DNA of 64,000 bases from Sapria himalayana (lineage: Eukaryota > Streptophyta > Magnoliopsida > Malpighiales > Rafflesiaceae). Below the pieces are notes generated by a model. It made no database searches and was not told the DNA's origin. It saw only the letters and a list, made by a program, of their open reading frames with translations. Shown piece by piece: positions 1 to 10,840 of the stretch. A program made the position numbers and the translations under genes. Every line of letters starts with the position of its first letter. The first letter of the stretch is position 1. The stretch spans positions 35,001 to 99,000 of the forward strand of contig JAREIK010005317.1 of the NCBI GenBank assembly GCA_029783825.1. Reading direction: 5' to 3'.

Positions 1-540
1 TAATAAAAAAACTAATGAACGATACTATCATGCATGTATGCATCAGATATTTCTCTGCATTTACTTAAAAATGCATAAGCATGTATATGTGCAATATACA
101 TGCATACAGTGAGAATATAGTATAACTATATGTGTCCAATCACATATATGCACACACACACACATGAACACACTATTTTCCTATCTTCTCATATTTTTTT
201 ATCTTGTCCATATATTACACCTTTCTAGTTCAACTTAATCATTGATGCATGGAAATGGTCATTACCAAAAATCACACAACCTAAAATAAATATAATATAC
301 TTGATGAATAACCTCATACAAACAATGCCCTTATATACCATGTTATTTTTATTAGGGCAACTCTTAGGATGAATAACCTCGATATCACTCTCGAAGGTAC
401 TTGTGTGTGCCAGGCATGCCTCAATGTGTACAACATGCTAATTCTTCCTTAAAAAAGAGATCAATAGAACAACATATCAATTGATAAAGTAGAGAACATG
501 ACACCCAGCAAAACATAAGCAATATCACAAATATCATGCT
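1..540. other. AT-rich intergenic DNA, nothing recognised
   Basis: No open frame of note, RNA gene or transposon end was seen. The stretch is AT-rich with a short CA run near position 153 and a few TATGCATG-type words. It leads into a 46-bp tandem repeat. Confidence 0.5.
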
Positions 541-562
541 CATCAATATGATAGTTATATAT

Positions 563-800
563 AGTATATATGTACATATAATACTATAGTGTATATGTAT
601 ATAGACTAAGTATATATGTACATATAATACTATAGTGTATATGTATATAGACTAAGTATATATGTACATATAATACTATAGTGTATATGTATATATATTA
701 AGTATATATGTACATATATACTACAGTATATGTGTACACATATACTATTGTATATATGCACATATATATTGTAGTATATATACATATACACTATAGTATA
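563..800. repeat. 46-bp AT-rich tandem repeat, palindromic words
   Basis: TATAGTGTATATGTATATAG begins units at 585, 631 and 677, giving an exact 46-bp period, with decaying copies to about 800. Each unit contains TATATGTACATATA, which is its own reverse complement. Similar words recur at about 4800-5000, 6170-6370, 43810-43860, 60310-60480 and 60840-61180, most of them inside CACTA elements, so this is probably CACTA-derived. Open frames rich in Tyr and Ile over it come from the repeat. Confidence 0.8.
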
Positions 801-1439
801 TATGGATGTCTTATAGATATAGAATAGTAGGTATAGATATAGATATAGAACAGTAGGTAGAGTATTATCCCATTTATACTTCACAAAGAAGGTACAAAAC
901 ATCACTATCAACATTAATAAGAAATATGAATCTTATTTAAATTTTCAAAAATATATCTAAAATCTCTTAGAGGAAAACCTGGAAGACAAGCAATGAGCCA
1001 GGGTTGGTGCATCAATGTTAGCATCCTACCTCCCCGCAACCAGAATTCTTTCCCGGTCCCAAGGTCTATAAGGAGGTTGCTCTGCCCCGCCCCCCTCCAC
1101 CGCACCATGTTTTCGTGTGGCTTTTTTAGAACATTTCTTCCCCTCTCTATTTGCTTACACCAGTGATTTTAATTGCTTAGCTTTATTGTATTAGTCTATC
1201 AACCCTATAGCTTCTTCTGTCATATGGTTCCTCTCTTAGTTAGAAGCAAGGACCTTTACTTCGTTGTACGTGTCAACATAACTATAGAAGAATTTAATTT
1301 GCACTCCATAAAAATAATATGTACTATATAAAAACAATATGCACTCCATAAAAATAATTCATATTCAAAGAAAAAAAGAAGAATACAACTTCAAAAATTA
1401 GATGTTTTGTCTTCCAAATATTAAAAAAAAACAAATGGC

Positions 1440-2194
1440 TGCAAAAATTTGCAAACTTCATATAGCAAGGCATCTTGACTCATCTTCCTCCCAGCTATTC
1501 TCACTCTTCTTCTTTTCATGATCAAAATTTGGGGATACATCGATGTGCTAGTTATGCAGCATGTAGATTGGCAGCCACCTCAACCCCATCGATAGCACCG
1601 TTGAGGCTTGCCTGTGCAAGTGCATACTAGTATGGGAATGCCAGAGATATCCATGTCATTGCTATTGATGACCATATCTAAGCATTTCTTTGGAGCTTTC
1701 AAACATGCAATAGGAATGGAGTTTGGATCCTTTGGTTTCCATGGTTTCTCTAGTTTTGATTTTCTTGGTGGATCCCCACTTTGCATTCTCTTGGGTTGGC
1801 CATCTTGTTCGTCATGGCTTGGTTGATCGATCTTACAAATCCTTTCATCTTTCAAAGAATCATGTGGGTGTAGAATCTGCAATGGTTGAGCTCCATAAGT
1901 TTCTCTGAGAACAAGATAAGATGCATTTGGAGGTAACATGTTAAAAAACTTATCTCTTTGGTTTATCCAGCCATTTTTCATGTAATGTAGTGCAAGAGAG
2001 GTGTTGGAGACAATGCATTCGTGGGGATGGAATGGATTTTTGGCATTAACAATAAAGTTGTTAATATTAGGTCTCGGTAAGAAAGGCTTTGTGTTGTGGT
2101 CTCCCACACTAGGTATCAGTTACAGACCAAGGTGCCCCTTGAAAGATGGCTAGTAATAGCCTCAGTTCCTCATGTTCAGCCAGTCATCATCCTT
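1440..2194 (-). pseudogene. BBR/BPC (BASIC PENTACYSTEINE) group I transcription factor pseudogene
   Basis: BBR/BPC proteins are plant nuclear factors that bind GA-repeat promoters. The minus strand reads through most of a group I protein in one frame without an intron. Visible landmarks are DDDWLNMRN at the N-terminus, TKPFLPRP, WINQRDKFFNMLPPN, a Lys/Pro-rich linker, DMDISGIPI, the signature CTCTGKPQRCYRWG, then STCC, SMYP, KRRRVRIAGRKMSQ. The five signature cysteines remain. The start codon position reads AAG, early stops replace expected codons (after MRN, after GYY, after HLGL), and a TGA at 1580-1582 follows YRWG, inside the DNA-binding domain. The C-terminal end after RKMSQ is strongly decayed; weak similarity may continue to about 1385. 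The longest open part is 1580-2107. Blocks related to the CACTA element at 59.5 kb lie on both sides, so capture by a transposon is possible. Family identity is from memory of the signature, with high certainty; that it is dead is directly visible. Confidence 0.88.
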
Positions 2195-2319
2195 GAAACT
2201 ATGAACATGCAAGAAAAGGAGAATAAGCAGAATTACCACATTTAATTGAATTTCATTAGAAAACATTATGATAATTAACAATTCAATAGTTTAATTCCAC
2301 CGATGAATGATAAAATGTA

Positions 2320-2900
2320 GTCACGGGTCTAATTAGTGACAACACAGAATAGCACGAAATAAGAGTGTCAAAAATAAACTTGAAAACATATTATTTCAAT
2401 ATATTAAATAAAAATTGAAATGATAGTGATAATTTAATAAAAAAATATTTGGTATAAAATAGCTAATAAAGAGAGCACATATTAATGCTGAGGTCTTTTT
2501 CAGCTTAACTAGATTGATGACCACAAAAACTTCAACAAATATCTAAATGATGGCTAGTAATGCTGTTTGGAGAGGGAGAGAGAGAGAGGGAAAAAATAAA
2601 GTATTCAGAATGCATGAAAAGATAATAGAAGATTAGCCTCTTTTTGATCCAGTAGGGATCAGTAAAGATGGAACCCATCCATAGGAAGGATCGTGACAAT
2701 GTCTAATGGCTTCGAATCAGAAAATGAGGCTGTGTCTGTGTGGGACCATTTATTTGTGCGTCTCACAACTTCAGAAGCTAACGTGCACTTCCCAACACCA
2801 GGAGGCCCAGCCAAGCCTTTTGTTGGTTCTAGTGGTAATAAAAAGAGTGTAATCTCATCATTTGAAAATTATCATATGGTAATCTATTATTAAATCAGTT
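2320..2900. mobile_element. Remnant blocks of a CACTA-family element
   Basis: Three short blocks resemble the interior of the CACTA element near the right edge of the window. AAATAAGAGTGTCAA at about 2357 matches 61441. The block around 2545-2720 (GGAAGGATCGTG) matches 61690-61860. CCAGCCAAGCCTTTT at about 2809 matches 61541. The order is shuffled relative to that element, so this is an old, rearranged copy. No ends are visible. Confidence 0.55.
2571..2590. repeat. Short GA microsatellite
   Basis: An interrupted GAGAGA tract of about 20 bases inside CACTA-related sequence. GA repeats are the type of site bound by BBR/BPC proteins; no function is implied here. Confidence 0.7.
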
Positions 2901-2999
2901 GGAAAACTCCAAATTAAAATCTTGATGGTATTATGTCCGTAGTTATTAATAGATTTAATTCATTTACTAAAATTTGATTGGTAAAATATTTTTTCTTAG

Positions 3000-3625
3000 T
3001 TATAATAGTTCATAGTTATATATAGTCATCATAAACTATTATACATATAGTTATAAATATAGTTACATATAATTATACATTGTAATATATAATTATATAT
3101 ATAGTTTTAAAAAGTTATATATAGTTATATGTTATTATCCTTTTATTTATAAAAGTAGTTATACATATAGTAAAAGACAATTATTAATAGTTATAAGTTT
3201 TTATACCTCTAATATATTAAGTTATAAATAGAGTTATATATAATTATATTTAAATATACATATAGTTATAAATATGTATGTAATTAAAGATATAGTTATA
3301 TATAACATTTTTATAGTTATACATATAGTAAAATACAATTATATATAGTTATATATTATTATACATATAGTATATTTTGTTAGAAAAATATTTATATAGA
3401 ATTACACATATAGTTATAAATTATTATATAGTTAAAAATATAGTTAAAAAAATAGTTTACATAGTTACTAATATAGTTAAATATAGTTATAAAGAGTTTA
3501 TATAGTTATACAAATATTTATAAATAGTTATATATATATATATAGTTAAACATATAGATAGATATATATATATATATATTGTTAAAAGTTTTAATTATAA
3601 TTATAGTTACATGTGTGATTGCCCA
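3000..3625. repeat. Degenerate TATAGTTA satellite-like tract
   Basis: ATATAGTTATA-type words recur every 8-20 bases with much variation, ending in a short AT run at about 3532-3580. The opposite-strand form, TAACTATA, makes up 45190-45610. No coding content. Confidence 0.75.
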
Positions 3626-3864
3626 CATAGTTATACATTTTTATTATTATTTTTTGCAAGAATATCAATGACACAATTGGTTTCTTTTCAAATATGAACC
3701 ATCAAAATTAAACAAACAATCAAAACTAAATTGAATATTCCAAGTGTATTTATCCAAAGGTTACTTAGATTTAGTTCCATTCCAAAAAACATCGATATAT
3801 TGGATTATTTTGACAAATTCTTATACATCTTCATATTTAACATGTATTTTGTATGTTTAGTACA

Positions 3865-4345
3865 CATTACAAGAAAAATCACATTAAGCTAGGGACAATT
3901 CCATTGCTAAATGGGCAATTTCCATCGCTAAACGGGATAAATCGATGGATTACCGACGGATAGATCCCCTATCTAAAGTGATTCTTGCTAAAATTTAGCG
4001 ATGGAAATTGTCCCTAACTAAAAAGTTAGCGATGGAAAAATATATTGCTAAAAAAGATAAATTCCCTAGCTAAATTAGCAAGCTAAATGAGATTTTCCAT
4101 CACTAACCGAAAATAACGACGGACGAATCCCAAGCTAACGTGCTGGTAGATTTATTTTAGCGATGGAAATAGTCCCTAGCTAAATAAATTTAGCGATGGA
4201 AATAGTCCCTAGCTAAATAAATTTAGCGACGGAAAATCCATTACTATTTTTAAGATTTCTCTAGCAAAATAAGATAGGGAAAATTCCCTAGCTAAATTAG
4301 CAATGGATTTATCCCTTGCTAATTTAGCAATGGAATTTTCCCTAG
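3865..4345. repeat. Left subterminal repeat region of CACTA element 1
   Basis: About ten copies of TTAGCGATGGAAA-like words and their inverse. A 33-bp unit starting TTTAGCGATGGAAATAG is directly repeated at about 4155-4221. Such arrays are the usual transposase-binding zone of CACTA elements; binding is inferred. Confidence 0.8.
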
Positions 4346-4369
4346 CTATTTTAATTTCAAAAATAATTT

Positions 4370-4990
4370 CAGAATTTAATTTATTTTAAACTTCTTTAAT
4401 TAAATAATATAATATTTTTTATATCAAATTGAAAAAAAATTGAAACTATAAATAATTTATAATAAACAAGAATTAAAATCATTTAATATCTTATTCTAAT
4501 TCAATATTTTACATAATTGAAACAATAAAATAACAAACATTTAATTAGTCTTATTCATCAATGTATCTACTGACAGTGCATAAAGTATAATATATCTATT
4601 CATTGACATTGCTTTCTCTCCCTCTACTCCTCCGATCATTATTTTTCTACTATGACAAAGCTGTCCGAGTCACGGCACGTAATGTCTAGTGAAAAATCTC
4701 ATCACTTATAAAAGCTTTGTATGAGGAATAATGTGGTATAATATCTCTAAGAAATTTAAACCACTCAGTCAAATTTAAAAAAAAGTTATGTTTTGACACA
4801 ATATAATTCTATAGTATATATGTAAATATATACTAGCATTTCACTCGTACATATATTACTGCTGTATATGTACATAAAAATAGTAGTATTATGTGTACAT
4901 ATAAATTGAGTACAAATATACTCAATATATATGTATAGAAAATACTACAGTATTATATGTACGTATATACTGACTTAATTCCTATGTATA
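4370..4990. repeat. CACTA-family internal module, copy 1
   Basis: An A/T-rich lead, then AATGTATCTACTGACAGTGC, GCATAAAGTATAAT, CATTGACATTGCTTTCTCTC, GACAAAGCTGTCCGAGTCA and a palindromic tail of TATATGTAC words. The same series occurs at 5753-6370 and 59925-60480, so it is a diagnostic block of this transposon family. Confidence 0.8.
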
Positions 4991-5024
4991 TACTATTTTT
5001 ATTCATACGTATATACCTCGTTTG

Positions 5025-5608
5025 GTGTTGTTGCTTTTGTTCCCATGCCGCTCATGCCACTGTTGTTGTTATTGTTGTCGTTGCCAATACCACTGCTACT
5101 CTCACTGCCGCCACCACCAATGCTATTGTAGCTGACGCTGCTGGCTGCTGTAGTGGCTGCCGCTACTACCCCCGCTGTTGGTGTTGCCATTGTCGCCACT
5201 GCCGCCACTACTACCTTTGCCGTCACTACTGCCATTGCCGCCTCTACCGCTACTACCACTGCTCTTCTGGTGTAGCTGCTGATGCAGGCACTGCCACTGC
5301 CTTCGATGCCGCCACTCCCGCCACTGCCACTTCCGCCGCTGCTGCCAGTGTGGCTCCCGCCGCTACTGCCACCACTATGGCCCCCGCCACTACTGCCACC
5401 ACTGTGGCCCCCGCCGTTATCGCCGCTACCTATGATGCCGCCACTCCGGCTACTGCAACTCCCGCCACTACTTTCACCGCTGTGGCCCCACCATTACCAC
5501 CGCTGTAGCACCCACCGTCGCCACTACCGGGGCCACCTCTGCTGCCACTACCACTTATGCTGCTGCCATTGCCACGCTGCCACCACTGACACTGCTACTG
5601 CTACTGAT
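5025..5608. repeat. GCC-rich triplet minisatellite inside CACTA element 1
   Basis: Degenerate CCGCCACTG / ACTGCCACC units, strongly GC-rich against AT-rich surroundings. The triplet period leaves long open frames on both strands: Ala/Thr-rich at 4957-5508, Pro/Leu-rich at 5282-5689 and Ala/Val/Gly-rich on the minus strand at 4999-5259. Several open frames over one repeat argue for repeat expansion rather than a gene. A captured hydroxyproline-rich-type exon as seed is possible but unproven. Confidence 0.8.
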
Positions 5609-5752
5609 AATAGGGTTTTACATGCCTATAATAGGCTAAAACTCTACCCAAAAATTTGGAGACATACAAACATTTTTACAAGTATATAAAAATAGTTATT
5701 ATAGACATGAACAAATACAAATTAAAGTAGATTGTTATACAGCTTAAACTAA

Positions 5753-6370
5753 AATTTAATTAACTAATAGAATATTTTTAAATTAAATTTAATAAAAATA
5801 GAAGCTATAAATGAAAATTTTAAATTAAACAAAAAAAATTCATTTAATACCTTAATTTTAATACAATATTTTAAATAACTAAAACAAAAAATAACAAAAA
5901 TTATATTACCTTTTATTAATCAATGTATCTGCCGACTGTGCATAAAGTATAATCTATCAATGCATTGACGTTGCTTTCTCTCCCTCTGCTCCTCTGATCA
6001 CCAACTTTCCGATACAAAAATGCTATCCGAGTCATGGTGCATCATGTTTGTTTAAATATGTCTTAACTTATACAAGCTTCATATGGAAAAGAATGTTGTA
6101 CCATATCTATAAGAAATTTAAACCACCAAATCAAATCAAAATAAATAAAAAAAACTATGTTTTGTTAAATATATATTGCTGTAGTAAATATGTAAATATA
6201 TACTAACATTTCACTCGTACATATATTACTGCAGTATAAGTACATATAAACTGTAGTATTATGCGTACATATATAATGAGTACATTTATATACTCAGTAT
6301 ATATCTACATAAAACACTGTAGTATTATATGTATGTATATACTGACTATATACATACGTATATACTGCAT
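5753..6370. repeat. CACTA-family internal module, copy 2
   Basis: Second copy of the block at 4370-4990: CTGCCGACTGTGC, GCATTGACGTTGCTTTCTCT, CAAGCTTCATATGG, then the same palindromic AT tail. The offset is about 1.38 kb, so the element has an internal direct duplication that brackets the GCC minisatellite. Confidence 0.8.
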
Positions 6371-6390
6371 TTTTTGCCATTGCTACTACA

Positions 6391-6492
6391 AAGAGAGAGA
6401 GAAAGATGTGAGGGGAGAGAGAGAGAAATGGAGGAGAGAGAGAGAGAGAGATGGGGGTGAGAATAAAGAAGGGAGGAGAGAGAGAGAGAGAG
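6391..6492. repeat. GA-rich tract inside CACTA element 1
   Basis: About 100 bases of interrupted GAGAGA on the plus strand immediately after module copy 2. Open frames here are repeat artefacts. Confidence 0.8.
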
Positions 6493-6743
6493 CAAAAATG
6501 CCTTAAGATATCCTCCTCTAACATATTCCATATAGAATACAAAGTGAAATGAGCGCCCAATGGGATTTCCATCAGTAGAAAAATCCATTTAGATGATATT
6601 TGGTGCACATTGAATTCAACAAAGCAAGAGTGCTTCAAGATACCAAGAATTCACACTTCCCCTATAGAACTACACTTAAATAATCTACCATCATCACTGA
6701 ACGCACCACAAACCTCCAGACTGTGCACCTAGAACATGCAGCT

Positions 6744-7985
6744 TCACAAAGTAATATTACAAGCACTACCAATAGAGTCCAGTTGACCCACAAACAACAA
6801 GAGACCCAAGAACATGATATACCAGTTGACCCTCCAATTTCTGCCTGCTATTAGTGTGTTTTCTACTAATATTCTTTTTTCAGCATTTAGATGAGAAAAT
6901 GCCTTAGAAGCATTACTGTTTTCTTCCTTGTTATCTATAATTTTATTTGTTATTTCTTTGTTTTTTTCAACTATCTCTCCCTTATTCTTATTGTTGTATA
7001 CCACCACTGCCCACTCTAGACCTTGCTCTTTTCCTCCCCTCTATCCCTCATTAAACATGTATGCTTTGCCCAAAATTTTCTTCTATTTTTTATTGTTATC
7101 CAGCAGGGTGTTATTCTCCTTCTCTCCTTCACTGCCCACCTTCATTTCCTCCTTATAAGAGTGTACATTATGACATAGCATTAGTTCTTTGTTTATATCT
7201 TTTTTAACCCATGCAGTTGTACCCTTGTCTCTACCATAATATTATTCCATTGTATCATGTCTGCCCATCCCATTCATACATTCCTCCTACCTATGGCTGA
7301 TTCTATTACATTTTAAACAATATATGGTGATATGTTCAGGCACAATTAACTACCAGGACCCCTGTTCATTATCGATGTCTATCCATAGTTTTTGTGGAGG
7401 CCGTGAGAAGAGATTAAACTCTATGCAAATCCTTGGATTATTTGGTTTAGTCATTGAGGTAGTGGCCTCATCAATCATTATTGGTTTACCCATACATTTT
7501 GCCAAGATGAAGAGAGATTTCTTACTGTATAGATGAGAGGTAAATTAGGAAAAATGAACCATGCCGGGGATATCATGCCTTCTCTTACGGGTTGAAATCC
7601 ATCATCCATTTTAGAATTCTCATTGAAAAGGCCTTAATTATGAATTGATGCATCATCCATAGCCTTTAAAAATCTTTCTCTGTGAGGCATTGAAGAATAA
7701 TATGCTTAGCATCATAATCCACAATTTATATAGAACCCTTAAGCTTCAAGGTTTCTATAAACTCATGAAATTCCTTCGCAAGAGGTTTTCCAAATTAGAA
7801 TTTATCTATTAGGTGTAATTGAAAGGCTCGGCAAGTTTATCGATATCTACCGAGGGAATGTATATCGGTGCCATGCCATTTTTATTTCCAAACCTCAGAT
7901 GCAATATCGGGGGTTCCTTAAGTAAGCTCACAAAAGACTTATTATTGAATAAGAAGTCATTTTGCCCCATTTTGGCTAAGTATTA
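6744..7985 (-). pseudogene. LINE ORF1-type DUF4283 / CCHC zinc-knuckle pseudogene
   Basis: Conceptual translation of the minus strand gives the DUF4283 domain of plant non-LTR retrotransposon ORF1 proteins, which bind RNA. Landmarks in order are GKPLAKEFHEFIETLKLKGS, DYDAKHIILQCLTEKDF, FSMRILKWMMDFNP, FPNLPL, GKPIMIDEATTSMTKPNN, RICIEFNLF, KLWIDIDNEQGSW, then a zinc knuckle C-x2-C-x4-H-x4-C at 7278-7319 (YCLKC, SH, EEC). In-frame stops fall after GSW, within the knuckle and upstream, and at least two frame changes are needed. A charged tail (open 6744-7007) follows. It lies inside CACTA element 1, either as a nested LINE fragment or as captured sequence. No ORF2 endonuclease or RT was found next to it. 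Confidence 0.85.
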
Positions 7986-8279
7986 GCCTTATTCTTGCAT
8001 AACTTGAAGCTTTCTCTCTCCAAAAATCTAACTTTCTCTCTCTAGTTCTTAGATATGTGGGTTTTTCAATCTTTTCAATCTTTTATTATTTGTATTCTTT
8101 TTATTCATCTTATTCATCTTATTATTATTATTATTTTTATTAATTATGACTAAATGCTGGCATGAGATTTTGTCTTTGTGGAGATAATGTGCTTAAATCC
8201 CCATTTCTTAAATTGGAAAATGAGATTTTATATTTTTTATTTCAGAGTGTAAAATTAGGTTGATGAATTTTAGAGCTAA

Positions 8280-8979
8280 ATCCATTGCTAGGGAAGTTCT
8301 ATCACTAAATTAATCACTATATTCTGGATTTAATTATCTATGAAAGTTTCGTCACTAAATCCATCGCTATATTCCAGATTTAATTATCTTTGGAATTTCT
8401 GTCGCTCAAATCCATTGCTATATACAGGATGTAATTGGCTTGGGTTGTTCTATCGCTAAAATCCATCACTATATTCAGTATGTAATTAACTAGAGAAAAT
8501 CTGTTGCTAAATCAGTCACTAAATTATGGATTTTATTAGTTAGGTAAATTCCATTGCTAAATTCGTCGCTAAATCACGGATTTTATTAGCTAGGTAAAAT
8601 CTATCACTAAATCCGTCGCTAATTTCAGGCTTTTATTAACGTGGGATATTCCGTTGCTAAATCCGCCGCTAGATTCCCTGCTTTTCTTTAGTGAAATTTA
8701 TGAAAATTTTCCATTGCTAATCCATCGCTAAAATCCCTGCTTTTCTTGAGAGGAATTTACGAAAATTTTCCGTCGCTAATCCGTCGCTAAATGCGTAGCT
8801 AAATCTCCTGCTTTTCTTGAGCGGAATTTACGAAAAATTTTCCGTCGCTAATTCGTTGATATTTTTTTTCACAGAAAAATTATAACTTCTTTGCTATTCC
8901 CTATCTAATCCTTCGTAATTTAGCTAGGGATTGATCCCTGGCTAAAATTTCTTAGCTAAATCGAGATTTTCATGTAGTG
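8280..8979. repeat. Right subterminal repeat region of CACTA element 1
   Basis: About eight copies of a roughly 60-bp unit with AAATCCGTCGCTAAAT and TTTTATTAGCTAGG words, ending at the terminus at 8979. The inverse orientation of this region is clearly related to 33726-34505, and its last 150 bases to 11240-11388. Confidence 0.8.
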
Positions 8980-9835
8980 TGAAGATGATGGACAATAATG
9001 ACGGATGATGATGGCGGAGAATGACAAAGGATAGTGAATTTTCCCTACACCATTACTACAATCGAATGAGAGACCAAAGGATAGGAGATAAGTATAAGCT
9101 TAAATATACACTCTTTCACACTTCTTTGCCTCTTCAAAACCTCTAACCATTATATTCTTCTCATCTCACAAACCCATGACAATTATAAACATCTGTGCCC
9201 CTACAAATATTGATGCAATATCAGTTCAATTGCTTTTAAACATAAAAGCCCTAATAGTCGATAATGCTACATTCAAAATATCAGGTTAAATAAACAATGA
9301 AAGATAAAGAGCTAATCAAATAATGCTTTTGCAATGAACAATCATCAGAACAATTTGATTCCCACACTCGCAGCAAGGGTCATATGAGCAAAGGCTATTA
9401 CGATAGCACTGATTTATCTCTGTCATCCTCATAGTTCAGTAAAATTAGCATGATGCAAATTGTTTCCGATCCTTAAAGATCAGATATTTTTATGGGTATT
9501 CCATGACTATGACAATGTGTTGATGCCGTGCAGTGTTCATGTTTCCCAAACTCTAGCCATATGTTTCTATGGACATTCACGACTTATGTTTGCACATGCT
9601 AAACAAAATCACTTATGTTTATTAAGTTTATTAAGTTTTATTAGGTTTTAAAATTCCATTAATATTTTAATTTTAAATAATCAAAACATTTAATATACAA
9701 TAGAAATATATAAAACATAAAGACATATTTTTTTTACTTAATACATTATTTTCAACAAGTTAATATGTGTGTAGCAAGACACGCATGAAAACCAAACACC
9801 TTTTAATTTTTAATTATCAAATTAATTAAACAATA
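8980..9835. other. Intergenic DNA, nothing recognised
   Basis: No gene, transposon end or repeat was recognised. The longest open frame (9460-9651, plus) has no familiar motif and no sign of selection that I can see. Confidence 0.45.
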
Positions 9836-9837
9836 AA

Positions 9838-9995
9838 TATATATTTAATTTCAAAAAATAGATCTTTGGCCTACCAAATGGGAAAACAAATTAAATGGCT
9901 ACAAAATTTGTAAACTTAATATAGCAATGCAGATTGAAAAGATTATTGGTCTTCAAGCCACTTTCCTAAAAATCTATAGTTACTCTTTATGTTAA
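9838..9995 (-). pseudogene. Possible second fragment of the BPC pseudogene 3' region
   Basis: AAATGGCTACAAAATTTGTA at 9893 resembles AAATGGCTGCAAAAATTTGC at 1433, and the flanking 150 bases keep partial similarity to 1385-1530, the region just after the RKMSQ motif of the BPC pseudogene. No protein motif can be read reliably. It may be a duplicated fragment or chance similarity in AT-rich sequence. Confidence 0.35.
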
Positions 9996-10840
9996 AAACT
10001 ATATAAATATATATATTTAAAGTTTATAAATTTTTAAGTATTCATATTAATTTTTATGAAGATAATATGAATTTATTTTAAAGGCATAAAATTTAATATT
10101 ATTTGATATAATTTATAATTTATAAAATTCTAAGATTACTTATTGAGATGAATATTAAGAAAATTTTATATTTATTAAATTTAATAACAACAAAATACTA
10201 AAAGTTATTTGTATAAATTTAACTCAATTATTTTGTTCTTATAAATTTCAATAGAGGCAAACATCTCTGTATTTATTTTTAAATATCAATTTATATTGAT
10301 TTTATATTATAAAAAATTAGAAATTTTTTTATAATTCAAAAATTTCTAATTTTTTAGTAATTCTTTTTTAAAAAATTTCATTTAGGCAGAAAACTATTTT
10401 TTATACTTAAAATAATATTAATATTTACTAGTTTTTTCATTAATTATGATATTTTTATAAATATATTATATTTTATTATACAATGAATTATTTAATATTT
10501 TTATTAGTAGAAATTTTAATGTTTATTCATTTAATTTTTAAAATATCTTTAAAAATTTTTAAAATTATAGAATTAATTATTTAATGCTCTTGTATTCTTT
10601 ATTAATAGTTATTATAGTCTTTATTAATAGTTATTATAGTCTTTATTAAAATTAATTTTTTTGTATTAATATATTATTTATATTATTTATTTATAATAAT
10701 CTATTTTTATAATTATACGAGGAGAATGTGTCTTTCAAGAATCACTCATTTATTGACCATGACATATGTACAATTAATATACAAAATTAAATAAAATATT
10801 AAAACAAATAATATATAAAAAAATTAAATCATTAAAGATT
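9996..10840. other. Very AT-rich intergenic DNA
   Basis: Almost no G or C; no coding signal. A 22-bp unit starting CTTTATTAATAG is repeated twice at 10597-10640. Confidence 0.5.

Larger units (their letters stand above)
3865..8979. mobile_element. CACTA (En/Spm) DNA transposon, both ends visible, non-autonomous
   Basis: The left end reads CATTACAAGAAAAATC (third base changed from the usual CACTACAAG). The right end, read on the minus strand, starts CACTACATGAAAATCTC at 8979. Both ends carry subterminal copies of TTAGCGATGGA and CCCTAGCTAA motifs, typical of plant CACTA elements. Length is 5115 bases. The flanking 3-base sequences (ACA and TGA) do not match, so the target duplication has decayed or an end is rearranged. 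The interior holds a duplicated family module, a GCC-rich minisatellite, a GA tract and a LINE ORF1 relic. No transposase was found, so movement would need enzymes from elsewhere. Confidence 0.82.

Noticed and set aside
630..914. Tyr/Ile-rich minus-strand open frame
   Set aside because: Lies over the 46-bp AT satellite; composition follows the repeat.
914..1108. 64-codon minus-strand open frame in a slightly GC-richer patch
   Set aside because: No recognised motif, no clear promoter or splice context; could be part of the CACTA debris but not supportable as a gene.
1608..1908. Plus-strand open frames opposite the BPC relic
   Set aside because: Antisense shadows of the minus-strand pseudogene.
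4957..5689. Ala/Thr-rich and Pro/Leu-rich proteins in the GCC region
   Set aside because: Several frames on both strands are open over the same bases and no conserved domain is visible; explained by a triplet minisatellite.
3862..8982. 3-base target-site duplication for CACTA element 1
   Set aside because: The bases flanking the two termini (ACA and TGA) differ, so no duplication is claimed.
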